NCBI GenBank assembly: GCA_026419785.1
Contig: JAODTK010000056.1
Span: 143,501 to 207,500, forward strand
Length of the DNA stretch: 64,000 nt
Origin: Sclerodactyla briareus
Taxonomy: Eukaryota > Echinodermata > Holothuroidea > Dendrochirotida > Sclerodactylidae
Reading direction: 5' to 3'
The position numbers and the translations under genes are program-made. The notes below the pieces were generated by a model that was not told the DNA's origin, did not search any database, and saw only the letters and a program-made list of their open reading frames with translations. This document shows, piece after piece, positions 10,790 to 22,572 of the stretch. How positions within the stretch are numbered: position 1 is the first letter of the stretch; each line of letters opens with the position of its first letter.

Positions 10790-12015
10790 CATTAGTAGAA
10801 TATTAAGCAATATCTCCATTCTTTACTCATTATCCATGCCCGAAATTTAACAATTCTTCCGATTCGATTTATTGCCTAGAATATATGATCTCACACCTTT
10901 TTAGTAGACAGAATACCCTCCCTCTCCTCGTGCGCGCATGGGTGTGTAGTCGATTGCTCAGCAACCGTATGCATGCAATCGCTTGACAAGTGAAAGGCCT
11001 CCCAGCTCCTAGTCGATTTTTATGCTTTATATCGATTGTCTTAGGTGTTCGGTTCTTAGTTTATACCAACGCCATATTCATCAGTTAGCTAGTGTTCGCA
11101 GTGTTGTTTTCCTTTCTTCGAACGTTTCGGAATGAAATCACTCATTCTGCTACCATGAACAATAAACTATGAACAGACTTTATATACCCCACTACCTGAG
11201 TCAATAGAACCATCGAAGAATTGCGAAAAATTGTGCAGTTTTTGATAGTACCGATGGGGAATCCCAAAACTGTAACCTAATGCGAGTTCAGTGTGTTAAT
11301 ATTTCCGGATTATTCCCGACTATTCGCTCTCAGGGCATGCGCACTTTCGACTGTGAACTGGTTTAATCGGTACAACGTTAATACCCTGCAAGATCTTCAG
11401 CATCGTGGATGTGGGCTTCTTTCTATCCCTTCTGCTCTCTATCTAGTGCAGGTAACTTTCGAATTAAGTTACTCCTTCTGACACTGCTTCTCAGAGATAC
11501 AATCTTCGATCATACGCAACACTTCCGTCCTGACCGGTGAAGGATTTAGTATTAATGGAACAAGTACCGCTGTACTGTTTGTGTCTCTGCTATCAGCTCT
11601 GTTTCCCACTCGCCTTTGGGTTGCTCTGTCATCGTAATGCTCCCCTTCGTTTTACACCTGTAACAAATTAAAGAGAACTTCATATATTTTTTGTCGGTAC
11701 ACTCTCTGCTGTCTTCCTGCAGTCACCTGATCGAGGCACGTATTGGCAACAGTTACCGTGTGAATCCCATGAACGACCTTCGCATATTTTTTCCGTGACA
11801 TTAGCAATTTGGATGGGGTATACGTTAATAACCGTAACAACATAACAAGATAACGTGCTAACGGTATGAGGTTCCGACATGTCCGCTTCACGTTCACCTG
11901 TGCTAGTTATTTTGAAGGCAATCTCTTGCATGAATATTGTACTTCAGGTGGTCACTTATTCTAGTTCTGGCACCTTTTTCTACGCAAACGTAGAAAAAGT
12001 ATTGGAACATAGCCA
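10790..12015. repeat. Segmental duplication, copy B part 1 (matches 1180-2580)
   Basis: It starts about 40 bp after the phase-1 donor of the exon at 9789-10752 and runs to a short TTA array at 12018. The open frames at 11293-11931 are shadows. Confidence 0.85.
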
Positions 12016-12099
12016 ACTATTATTATTATTATAGTTGTGGAATCCTTATTTCGTGAAAGATAAGCAGTTTATTGAAAATAATTCAGACGACGGTTACAT

Positions 12100-12455
12100 G
12101 ATTAGCTAGTAGCCTGAGAGATTTCCCGTACGAAGAAAGATTCAGGCGTCTTGGGCTAACCTCAATTGAGCTGAGGCGGGTTCGGGGTGAATTGATCCAG
12201 GTCTTCAAATTGTCCATAGACTTGATGGTTTGGCATTCGATGACTTCTTTGAGTTTCCAATGTGACTACTACTCGTGGGCACCACCTCAAGCTTCAAAGT
12301 ACTAGGTGTAGATTGGATCTTCGGAAACACTTCTTTTCACAAGCGTCATTAACGAGTTGAATAGCCTTCCGGAAAATGTTATGTCTAGTAGTGTGAAGGC
12401 CTTCAAGAACGCCCTTGATTTATTCTTCAAATATTATGGGCGATTTATGTAGCTT
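12100..12455 (+). mobile_element. Tail of a CR1/L2-like LINE reverse transcriptase
   Basis: Across frames this reads as the extreme C-terminus of a LINE polyprotein: 'LPYEERFRRLGLTSIELRR', then 'RGELIQVFK', a 'TRGHHLKLQSTRCRLDLRK' block, and an ending with 'AFKNALDLFFKYYG'. It is degenerate and truncated at its 5' end. It is present only in copy B, next to the microsatellite, so it arrived after the duplication. Confidence 0.8.
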
Positions 12456-12594
12456 CTGAGCTCGTTTGCATTTTTGGGGGGTTGTGGTTTCAGGGTCGTT
12501 CATGAGGACTATGTCCTTCCTGACCCTTTCTCACTAAACTAGATACGTGTCATGTGGTAACATGGTGTTCAGAAAAGCGCTAAAAAGCACTAAT

Positions 12595-13110
12595 GTTTTT
12601 TAGAGTGCATTTCTTCAATAGCGCAGCCTAACCCGTCAATTTACTCTTGACTACGTGATGATATAATCTTATTCAGGGCATTCTGACCGGCAGGCCAGGC
12701 ATGTTGCTTTCAAACAATGACCTCTCTCAAGCGCAGAGCTCGTGTCACTGAAGCAATACGGCAATTTATACAGACTAGTATCGAGTTGTTTTTTCCCTAA
12801 ATGCTCGCCTTTTGAAAGAATCCTCGACTATTGTCAGAGTATATGTTGATTCACTTCGCAAGGTCTTCCCGATCAAAGTGTGGAAAGTCATATTGATTAA
12901 GCTTCCAGACTATTGCTAGATTGGCTAGGCTGTTTGTGTTACAAACAATTACACCGGACAGCCTTCAGCAAGACAATGAAGCCTGCTTTCCATGAAACCG
13001 TCCTGATAAACTATAGGCGACTAGTTATTCACTCTGTATTATCATATATGTATGAGTTTCTGCTCCTACCGGTCCCTCAATGGTTGGGGCGTCCGCGGAA
13101 ATGATTCATC
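12595..13110. promoter_or_regulatory. Duplicated upstream flank of the third paralogous exon
   Basis: It matches 3405-3968. A promoter may lie here by position, but no core element is unambiguous. Confidence 0.4.
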
Positions 13111-14067
13111 ATGTCTCTGATGGAGCCGGCAATATGTTTTGTCATTTCTGCTATCGTTCTGGTAAGCCTGGTCAATAGCCAGATCACCCAAATGGGGTCT
13201 GAAGACGCTCTTATCGACCCTCCGTCGCCATTTTTGAACGGCAGCTGTTTCAATTTCTCCATGGACGGACACCGCGCATTTTATAACGGGGATGTCTCCG
13301 AGCCTAAGTATCTCAGCCAATACCATTCTCAACTTACAACGGAATTGAACAGGAGAACTTCTCGAAGCGAAAATATCTCGACCATTTTTACATCACTTCT
13401 GAGAAATTCTGATCACATAAACCATGTCCTGGGAGGGGTATACCAGTGGCATATTTTCAAAATGCTTTCTCAACTTTGCGAAATCTGGTTCGTCCAACAT
13501 GGCACAGCCATCGCTCAGAGTACCCCAAGTCGCGACCCATGAGAGATGATATCTTCCTCGGTTCCTTATTCAGGTCACGTTCGAATCGATTTTATCAAAT
13601 GGAGCTGGACCTAGAGCAACGATGGATGAATATTTCGAACGTATAAATAACCGCGTACCTGTTGAGCGAACGTTCGGATCTTAACGACAACGAATTCCAC
13701 AGATACGCTACTTTCGAGTATTTAACACTTTTCGCATTCCTTGAACCAATTATCGGCAACTTCGAGAGCAATGGGGAACTTGACGTGGTCAATGCAACCA
13801 TTATGAAGACCTTGGATCTGCGGGCAAGTCGAGAGGATGCTTGGAACATCATGAACAGCCAACCACAAGTCGAAATCGAAATTAGCGAGACAACGTCAAC
13901 TTTGGATGGAATAAGTAACCACAAGATGTGTTTCGAAGACAATTACCAATATGTGACTCTGAACGTGGCATTGGGAGGAATTCTCAACAGAATCCACGAC
14001 AGCCTGAACGAACTTGCAATATATTGGCTCGCCCTGGGAAGGGCTCGTACAACGACCACCCCTCCAG
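13111..14067 (+). CDS. Secreted-protein first exon, paralogue 3 (best preserved)
   Basis: The ATG at 13111 gives MSLMEP plus the hydrophobic core ICFVISAIVLVSLV and NSQ, a good signal peptide with cleavage likely near residue 23. The open frame runs unbroken for 143 codons, then needs a frame change near 13525 and another near 13640. The last part (13662-14067) is open and ends in a short Thr/Pro tip (TTTTPP) directly before the donor CCAG/GTAACG, in phase 1. Conserved blocks are NGSCFNFSMDGHRAFYNG, GGVYQWHIFKMLSQL, FEYLTLFAFLEPIIGNFES and LNELAIYWLALG. I do not recognise the domain. The Thr/Pro end and phase 1 fit direct joining to a Thr-rich exon, such as the one at 23300. Confidence 0.7.
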
Positions 14068-14744
14068 GTAACGGTAAATAGTTTATTGATTAGTAAGGCT
14101 GCTGTGAAAGAGGACTCCACGGACTCTTCAGAGTCTTTGAAGATTCACGAAAGAGAGCCAAATGCTTTGACACTAGGTCAAAAATAGTGGTGTAAAGTTC
14201 GACGCCTATGACTAACGGCGACCACAGTCAGGTTTTTCGAATCACAGTTACTCCCTTGTTTCCATACATGTTTCTGCTGATTGCCACATCGGCAGTATGT
14301 TACACTCTTTGATGTCTTTGGTATGAAACGGTCTTGGTAAACTGGTGTATGGAACGTTTTGCATCCTGGCATGTCAGAATTGAAAAATAAGAGAGAAAAT
14401 GAAAACACTGTTGGGCTATATATATATATAGGCTGCAATATTGTCGTGCAACACGCGAAAATTGATAGTGCCGTTTTGATTACTCCGAGACGGAATCCTT
14501 CCCACAATTAATTTTGTAATGACTGATCGTAGGTACGATATACCATCCTCATTCACCCTGCTTCCCCGACCCCCAGACACGAATGGGTTTGCTCATAATC
14601 GTTTCTTATTGCTAGTCCGTCACAACAATGACTTGAATTTTATCTTGGGAGTAGGGTACTTCTATTCTGGTTACTTGTAACCAATCACAACCCGCCCGTT
14701 TCTGAGCAGCGCGATATTTCCGTGACTGATTCTATCGCGACCAA
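14068..14744. other. Duplicated intron sequence
   Basis: It matches 4933-5555 with an added (TA)7 at 14417-14430. No coding signal is seen. Confidence 0.6.
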
Positions 14745-15235
14745 TGCTTCCGGAACGTGGAGTGTCAGAAAATAATTTAGGCCTACCTGTTATCAGTTAC
14801 TTCTGCTTCACAAAACCCAAATTCGCTCCCATATTCCATTAAGGGTGCCATATTTAGGGTGGGGTTCACCATCGGCTCCTGGTGTCTTGGATCGTATACA
14901 GAGAAAGGCTATTCGCCTCATTAATGACGTCCAACTCACTGCTACTCTTCAGCATCCACCCCCCCCCCCTCCAGATCAGTATCCTCATTCCTCTCTCTTC
15001 TTTACCGTCACTTTCATGGTCAGTGCACCTCCGAACATCGGGGCAAACTGCCCCCATCCCCTCTTAACGAGGCTACAGTACTCGTCGTAATCGATCCACT
15101 CTTGCCATTTTTCTCGGTTGCGGCTGCCCCGTCACCGCACCGAATCTACGCTCGCTCTTTTGCCTCGCACTGTGCGTTCCTGGAATATCCTCCTTCAGGG
15201 ACGTGTCTCCTCCGTCCTACGATGTCTAGCTGTCC
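14745..15235 (+). mobile_element. Tail of a non-LTR retrotransposon reverse transcriptase (copy B)
   Basis: The frame at about 14845 reads APGVLDRIQRKAIRLINDV, a very typical LINE C-terminal motif. It is followed across frameshifts by LFYRYFHG-like, ELRG, RSTR and 'LALCVPGI' segments. Same insertion as 5560-6000. A C-rich run near 14952 interrupts it. Confidence 0.8.
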
Positions 15236-15985
15236 AGGTGCCTACTTATAAGAATGGAACTTTCTCCCTTTTTCAGTCTTCAGTGCAGGGGGGGGGGGTG
15301 TGCCCTCTCTGCGGGGTAATTATGAGCGTACCCGTCCTCATGTCGCTTTGTTCGAAATAAATAATACTACACATAGAATTGTATCGGAAGAGTTTCCATC
15401 GCCGATGTTTGTTGCCATCATCTCACAAAGTGTTAGTTCCATGGATATTTAACAAAAAAGGTCACGTACAACTGTACATACATTACTCGTCGTTCTCCCT
15501 AACACTTTTTCATTCATTTTCATTTTCATTTTATATGTTATGCCTACATTCGTATGATGGCACTGTTGTTCCTAATCGGGATCTCGGTTGGGAATCGGGT
15601 TGCTCACTATCGAGCCTGACGAATACTGTCCGAAGTATTTTTTTTCATACACTTCCGAACGGTATTTAGGAAATAATGGGACATTGTCGTCTAGTAGCCA
15701 CATGTCCAAAAAGAGAAAAAAAACCCACAGGAAATATAGGTTTCAAAGCTGTCCGGTTTCGATATGGTGCCCTTCAACCTTTCAGTAGGTTTTCAGACCC
15801 CGTTAATTAACCGAGATTATTATTTGAAATGATTCAATCATCGAAAAAATATGTTGGAAACTATACACCATTAGAAAGGTAAAAATATGAGGATTTTAAA
15901 CCATACCGTATTGCTTTTACTCACTGGATTTGATCACTTGATGACAAGTGATCGTTTGTTACAAGCTCAGATTGGCTCAGTCTGG
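15236..15985. repeat. Segmental duplication, end of copy B (matches 6001-6780)
   Basis: Homology to copy A runs through 'caccattagaRaggtaaaaatatgagg' and fades near 15990, just before the Thr-rich exon would be expected. Confidence 0.75.
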
Positions 15986-17560
15986 ACACTTGCTAGAGGA
16001 GAGGCTGCAGTGATGGAAGCGGCGGGTAGATGCAGCTGTGGCCTTCCATGCAAATGCACGGTTTCGTTGTTTTTGGGCAAACTGAATCGCGAGGAATTTT
16101 ATGTATGGAATAAAGATTCAGTAATGTCCAGAAAACGGTTTAATCATGCCCCTATTTGCGCGTGCTGTCTCCGCGACTAGAGAAAAGGCTGTAACTGTTG
16201 TTATTGTTTTTTAAATGGGTCGATAAACACTATTCACGCCTCATACAAGTGCTGAGAAAGACACGAATTGCTTCGACATTACAATTCATGGTATTCGAAA
16301 ATTCTGCCGACCAAGCTATTCCACCACCTGAAGCGACCAAAGGGGAATTTTTTTCTCAACTGAAATCCCACCACTTTCTCCGTTATGTTAGGCGGACGTC
16401 CGATAAAATTATCGTATGACATTTTTTTCGCACAGCTGTGAACATTCAATCCGATAAATTTATCGTATCGTTTCGTATCGTATAGTATCGCATATTCATA
16501 AATACCTTTATTGGTTTCCTTCCTGCATTCTGATTGGTCAGAAAGTCATTCGAGACATTCTCGATGCGCCATTATTCGAACCCTCTCTATTTTGCTTAGA
16601 GAAAATTGGGAGAATTTATGATTATCTGGAACCTGATTGTTTAGCTGGTGGGCAGCCTATAGTTACATGTGCAAGCCAGCACACAAAGTTAACTTGAAAA
16701 ACATATTAGCCTTTGTTTTGGATAGTTGCTATGGTGATACCATTGTGTAGTCAGTATCATTCATTCCTACGATACATCACAGTCTACATAGCGCGGCGCG
16801 CTCACAGTAACACTCTACGTGTAAACAAAACGATAGCCGCTATACTACGTTGTGTATTGTACAGTGCCCGCATATACACGAACACAACCCAGCTAGCCTG
16901 GCTCACAAAATACGAGGCTATGCGACGCTCATCTCTCGAAATTTTAGGCCTAACCACGCATCTTACGACCGACTTACCTATGTGCGATGGTTAACACTAT
17001 ATTATTCCGGATCATCAAACCAATAGTTTGTTGCACGGCAAATCACTCCAATTGTATCAAGTAGCCTTCGAAATACGGTTAAATGTTTTGCGGGGTCACT
17101 GACCTGCGTTGGTGATGCAGTTGCTCTCAACGTTACAAACAATAGGCTACACAAGTACACAGCTCGTCGGTTTCGAAGTGAGTAAACTTTGAAAAATCAT
17201 GAAAAATACATCACCTTTATCCAGCAGAGGTTACCTGTTATGTCTTGGATATCCAACTGAGAGATTGCCCAACAACATTTTGGTGTAACATTGAGCGGTG
17301 TCTTCTAAATTGTGATAAATCTGCACGTCGGGTTCAAGTTTCTTCCGAGAGTCCAGTACATTGTTCAGTTTCAAGTTTAGTGCAAGCATAAACAGTGCAG
17401 AAACTGCAGTGCCATTGGATTACGCTGTATGTTGTGTAACTATGCCGAGACACTCTAGTATCTGATTCGTTTTAGGTTACTCTGATTATGTCATTCGCCA
17501 TTATGATGTCACTGACCCGATTTAGGAGAATGTTTATTGAACAACAGAAAATTGACTTGA
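15986..17560. other. Non-coding; replaces the Thr-rich exon of copy B; contains two palindromic motifs
   Basis: No exon is recognised. CCGATAAAATTATCG (about 16400) and CCGATAAATTTATCG (about 16451) are near-identical palindromes about 50 bp apart, followed by a short 'gtatcgta' tandem. The open frames 15887-16180, 16198-16419 and 16713-16994 have no supporting context. Confidence 0.4.
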
Positions 17561-17612
17561 AAGTCATTTTTTCGAGTTCTTTCTATACTTTTTCGAGTTG
17601 TATTTATGAATG

Positions 17613-17773
17613 GGATAAAAACGAGGGTGTCTCGGTCTTTTGTTGCATTTGAGACCTCTGAAGACGTCATCGTAGAGGCAAAACCCCTCGCCTTCGGCTC
17701 GGGGTTTTGAGCCTCCACGATGACGTAGCATCGGGTCTAAATGAACAACGACCTCGGCACACTCGTTATTATC
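17613..17773. repeat. 160-bp imperfect palindrome (foldback/MITE-like)
   Basis: The two arms of about 80 bp pair around a TTC centre near 17694. The inner arms AAAACCCC and GGGGTTTT are perfect. Outward, ACGTCATCG pairs with CGATGACGT, then GAGACC pairs with GGGTCT, and GGATAA pairs with TTATCC at the tips. The structure suggests a foldback element or a hairpin-forming MITE. The 127-codon minus-strand frame crossing it is a by-product. Confidence 0.85.
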
Positions 17774-18520
17774 CACTAAAGTGGGAACAGCGATTAGTCC
17801 ACTAGTGGCAAAAAAGCGACCCCCATAGACCAAATATTCCGGGTTTAAATTGCACCCAATCAGAGACATGCCTAACTCAACTTGGGTCAAACATTGACCC
17901 AGAAAATGGTTTGGATCCCCTGACACATATGTATTTGAAGTGTGCATTCAATATTACATTAGGGGAAATGTGTGTTACCAACGGAAAATGTGAGTACGAC
18001 GGGGAAACGTGCGTTCTTGAAATGACTTGGAAAGTTCATTGTTCATTTTATTCGAAGTCACGGATTCAGACGTAGCTGTTCACATTGGGAGTATGCACTG
18101 TTACTAACGGAACCAGTGACGTAGGGACGAATTTTTGAGTGGGGGCTTGAAGTTGGGAGACGGACAATGGGGAAGGGGGGTGTAAAGGATTTTTTTTTGC
18201 ATTTTCAGATAGGTCTAGGTGCAATTTGGTGCAATGTAGCACACCTATACACCCATTCCATTTGGAGGGGAAAAATCACATTTTCACGATTACGACTGGG
18301 TGATCCACATTTTTTTCTGTTACCAAAATGTGAAGAAAACCAAGGGCCTTGAAGTTGGTTCTAATCACACTTCTGGCTAATATGCAAGATCTGTTTAACG
18401 GTTGTTCCATGTTGAAATAGTGCTATGATAGGACGTTGTCACATTCACCCACCTATAAAAATTACTGTAGGTGTTGCTGGTGATTACCTACGATCGCTTC
18501 ATATAAAGCCTCGATTAAGT
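17774..18520. other. Non-coding, nothing recognised
   Basis: AT-rich with short homopolymers. I see no exon, RNA or repeat I can support. Confidence 0.45.
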
Positions 18521-18524
18521 TTCA

Positions 18525-18765
18525 TGTTTGTGAATGGAGGAAGATCTGATTAATCACAGCAAGAGTAACTGGCAGCAGCTTCAACAAGGCCATGGGACGC
18601 AACCCTCGCAGGTGCCCATTTAAAACCTGGGAATAGAGGAGCAATGAATGTGAAGCACCTTGCCCAAGGGCACGACGGAATCTTATCGGTTTGTGGGATT
18701 CAAACTTATGTTCTCGCAATTGGCAGTCTGGAGCTCTACTGACTGAGCTAATCCGATTTTCCGAT
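18525..18765 (-). mobile_element. tRNA-derived SINE
   Basis: On the minus strand a tRNA-like head carries a box A (TAGCTCAGTCAGTAGAGC) and a box B (GTTTGAATCCC). The body contains 'CCTTGGGCAAGGTGCTTC', 'ATTGCTCCTCTATTCC' and 'AAATGGGCACCTGCGAGGG'. This body type is widespread in marine deuterostome genomes. The head is at about 18690-18760 and the tail end near 18530. Confidence 0.85.
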
Positions 18766-19430
18766 CGAATTAAGGATTGAAGAACATCTTTGACATATTT
18801 TGTAATTAGTTCTAAGAGAAAACTTTTGTTTATGTAATCCTAAAACATATTCATATACTGCTAACTGTACTGATCCCAGTTTATGTAAGACTGACAATTT
18901 TCTGCCAACATCTCTGCAGACTTGCAGACAGAAAATGTATAATAACCAAAAAAATTAAGTAAAAAATGAGAATAAGGGGAGCGTAGAATCCCTGTGGAGC
19001 TTCGCGAGTCGTCCAGTCCATGATTATTATTTTCTGAAAGCTTATTATAATAAAACTAACAATGTAAAGTGATCACCCTCACCCCCTACAAAAAAAAATT
19101 CATATGTCATTCATGACCTATAGACACCTAATCTTCTATAAACATCTGTACAGTATTTGGAATTTTGAACGATTTTCAAGATGCCAAGCTGTCTATGGGG
19201 CCAATTGCAAGATGAAGAAACAAAACTAATCTAAACTGTCTTTTGAAAAACTGCTACAATTTACACAGCCACCTCTTTTAAAATAAATTTTTTACCGCAC
19301 TTCCTGACATGAAAAAGCACTAGTATGCAGTCTACGAAACCCGAACTTGCATGTAATCACCCACGTCCACAGGCAGATGCAACTTGTCGGTGTGGCCAAG
19401 GAATACACAGAGTTAGGCACCAAGAGGATT
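18766..19430. other. Non-coding, AT-rich
   Basis: No gene seen. A perfect hairpin AAGAGGATTAAGTCCTCTT lies near 19421-19439, at the edge of the next repeat. Confidence 0.45.
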
Positions 19431-19434
19431 AAGT

Positions 19435-20575
19435 CCTCTTTGATTCCTTGACGAAAGTCGAGAGATCTATGTAGTCATGTCGTATGCGTGTTGGTTGCTT
19501 GTGTGTGTCCGTGTGTGTATGACGCTTTGCTTGTAAACACCATAACTCGACCCCACCTGGATGGATGGATTCTCTTTTACTGGTCTGTGTGTCCCATGGT
19601 GAGTACATATCTCTATTGTTTTGGGGGTCAGGTCAAATGTCATCTGAGGTCACCAGAGGTCAAAGTCTGGAATCCTTGTAAACATGATAAGTCTCAAACA
19701 GTTTGGTCCGGTCAAGCTGAAATTTGGTGTGTAACTTTCTTATGGGGAGTACAAAAACCTATTGTTTTGGGGTGCTGATTGGGGGTCATTTTTAGAGGAA
19801 TTAGGAAATAGTCAAAATACATATTTTGGCCAATTTTGGGCTTGTAAACCACTGGTATGTGTGTTCCCCATGATGAGTACATGATCCCTATTGTTTTGGG
19901 GTCAGGTCAAATGTCATCTGAGGTCACCAGAGGTCAAAGTCTGGAATCCTTGTAAACATGCTAAATCTCAAACAGTTGATCCGATCAAGCTGAAATTTGG
20001 TGTGTAGCTTTCTTATGGGGAGTACAAGAACCCTATTGCTTTGGGTGTTGATTGGGGGTCATTTTGGGGAGAAATTGGGAAATAGTCAAAATACATATTT
20101 TGGCCAATTTTGCTTGTAAACACCATAACTCGACCCCACCTGGATGGATTGAGCTCATACTTGGTATGTGTATTCCCCATGATGAGTACATGATCCCTAT
20201 TGTTTTGGGGTCAGGTCAGAGATCATCTGAGGTCAACAGAGGTCGAAGTCTGAAAACCTTGTAAACACGCTAATTCCAGAATGGTTGGTCTTATCAAGTT
20301 GAAATTTGGTGTATAGCTTTCTTATGGGGAGTACAGGAACCCTATCGTTTTTGGTTCAGGTCGGGGTGATTTTTGGTCAAAAATATGGAATTTGTGAAAG
20401 TCAATATTTTGGCCAATTTTGCTTGTAAACACCATAACTCGACCCCACCTGGATGGATTGAGCTCATACTTGGTATGTTTTGCTATTATTTTGGGGTCAA
20501 ATCAGAGTTCATTTGAGGTCAAAAGAGGTCAGAGTCCGAAAAGTCCGAAGTTTAGTGTGTAGCTTCCTTATCAGG
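19435..20575 (+). repeat. Dispersed repeat with ~300-bp tandem units
   Basis: A head segment ('gattccttgacgaaagtcg', then GT-rich, then 'gacgctttgcttgtaaacac') leads into about four units with a period near 300 bp. Each unit contains 'accataactcgaccccacc', 'gagctcatacttggtatg', 'ctattgttttggggtcagg', 'gaggtcaNNagaggtc' and 'tcaagctgaaatttggtg'. Other copies are at 29920-31140 and 33000-33960 (reversed), and at 53735-54420 and 57040-57760 (same direction). There is no open frame. The transposition class is unknown. Confidence 0.9.
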
Positions 20576-22440
20576 GATGGGAAAATCTATTGATTGGTTG
20601 AGGAAAATGGGAAATTGGCAGATGTATGTTGCCCATAATGAAGTGGTGCAATCTCCCATTTACCCTTGTGTCTGGTTCTGAGTTGTCGGAAAGGGTCAAG
20701 GAATCACTAAGCCTTTTGGCTTTCTGGTTATTCTACGCAGACATTGAATATAATTCAAGTACAAGATCGCCATTGGGGCAATACCAGTTCTATTTTTGGC
20801 ACTGACTCTTCCCAGCTGACCAGTGCAGTGCTGTGCATGCTGGTGCGACTGCTACATACACAATACTCATGTATTGGGCTTTGTGGCATACAGTACATAC
20901 ACGTAGGGCTTTATATCGCTGGTCGGCACTCGGCACACAACACGTAGGCCTGAATGATCAAAATATTGCGTTAGTAATGCGAATATAATTCTGAGGTTCT
21001 AACGATCGTGCCCCGTGGAAAGTGAAGTGCGAGAGATAACATGAATTAACGCTGAATTATAGCCCACAATAGTTTCTAATAATTTGTGAAATAAAAAAGG
21101 GGTTTCTGCCTTGGGAAGTGTGTGTGTGTGTGAGGGGGGGGGGGGGGTGGGCGGAATGATATTCCGCCCCTCCACGATTTTGAGTGAGGGGGGGCTGGCG
21201 CCCCCAGCCCCCCGGTTCCGACGCCCTTGAACGGAACTGACCGCGATGTGTAACCAACACACTTTTCTTCAAAAGAGAAAGTTGGCTGAACTTCACACAG
21301 AGCGGTGATGAGATGTGTAACACTGTGAATTGCTCCATTGTTAATTAAACGCAATCTCCTCGTTACCAGAATCGAAATGTCGCTTGATTTACCGTATGCA
21401 TGTCCAAAGTTCGATCTATAGGATGACGGTTGCTATAGCAACCTAGCTGTTGTAATATTTGAGAATCGATTACGCGGTGCTGTATAGAATGTAGCAGTAA
21501 TGAATAAAGGTAAAATGATCAATACTAGTCATTCGCCTCCGGATTGTGTAATTTAGAGGCGATCTTAGTGAATAGGCCAGCCGACGAATACATGCACTAT
21601 TATTGCCATTATGATCATATGATGTATATTATAGAGTTCGTGAAATTACCTATTCTAGCATCACGAAACTTAACATATATTCCCCCGCACTTCAACCCAA
21701 TCAAATACCCAAAAGGAGATGGATTTGTATTGTGAGCACGAGAGTTTACAGCGATGATTTTCTTCACAACTACTCACTATACTACTATACTGGCTCACTC
21801 GAGTGAGAGTTTCCCGGTCGCCTCGTTCAATAGTTCAAGGTGATTGCATTCACTGATCAGCACAATAAGGACCAATGTTGTTCTTGTCTCTCCTGAATGA
21901 AATTCAGGAGACTTAGTGATCACTATGGCGTGTTTATGTGTGTATGTTTTTTATTTTTTTGTTTTTTAGTATTATCATTTTTCATCGGGTGCTCGCATGC
22001 GAGCAAAGCAAAACATTGCACTTTTTCACGGCCCGGCGAGAGTTCAGACCCGAAAACCGATCTTTGTGTCGCCCGTGAATCCTCCAACAGGTATATACAA
22101 GTAATAGGGAACGCATCTTGGTAGAACCTCAACGTAGGATTGTGGGGAATATCACGGCGACAGCTACATACAAATTGCTTACCCTCAGTTAGTTCCACTG
22201 TAGTCTTCGGAGCTGCGACACGTCAAGTTTTGCGTTGCTATGTCCACGTGCAAGGCATGAACAACCGACTTTTGGCATCAGTCGCCCTACCTATAGCATA
22301 GAGGAAATTCCCCAAGCCCGTGCTGGGAGGCGATTGCAATTTTTTCGTTGATAGAACATGTACACCTACTGACACTTTCCGAAGCCAGGTGCTCTGCCTA
22401 GAATCGGTGTCTGCAGCTCTCTTGCGATATAAAATTCGAG
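20576..22440. other. Non-coding, with GT/G-run at about 21117-21147
   Basis: No exon is supported. A (GT)n followed by a G run is at 21117-21147, with a short GC-rich phrase 'gaggggggctggcgccccc' near 21185. The open frames at 20744-22198 show no splice context or family match. Confidence 0.45.
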
Positions 22441-22499
22441 TAACACGAACTGGGTGTTGATATAATGTAACACATACGAATGTTATTATTATATGACCA

Positions 22500-22572
22500 T
22501 TTCAGCGACTAGCTCGAACCCAACCTCTCGAGTGGTAAGCAGACGCTCTGCCAATGTGCCAGTTACTCGGAC
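22500..22572 (-). mobile_element. tRNA-like sequence, probably a SINE head
   Basis: On the minus strand TGGCACATTGGCAGAGCG resembles box A and GGTTGGGTTCGAGC resembles box B, spaced as in a tRNA. The acceptor arms do not pair well, so a SINE or tRNA pseudogene is more likely than a working tRNA gene. Confidence 0.5.

Noticed and set aside
17564..17947. 127-codon minus-strand open frame
   Set aside because: It crosses the 160-bp palindrome, whose symmetry explains the open frame.
19435..20575. Possible CRISPR-like array
   Set aside because: Units are about 300 bp with no short repeat-spacer pattern, and the window is eukaryotic.
22500..22572. Functional tRNA gene
   Set aside because: Box A and B are present but the stems do not pair well; better seen as a SINE or pseudogene. 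The same applies to 25455, 42607 and 47275.
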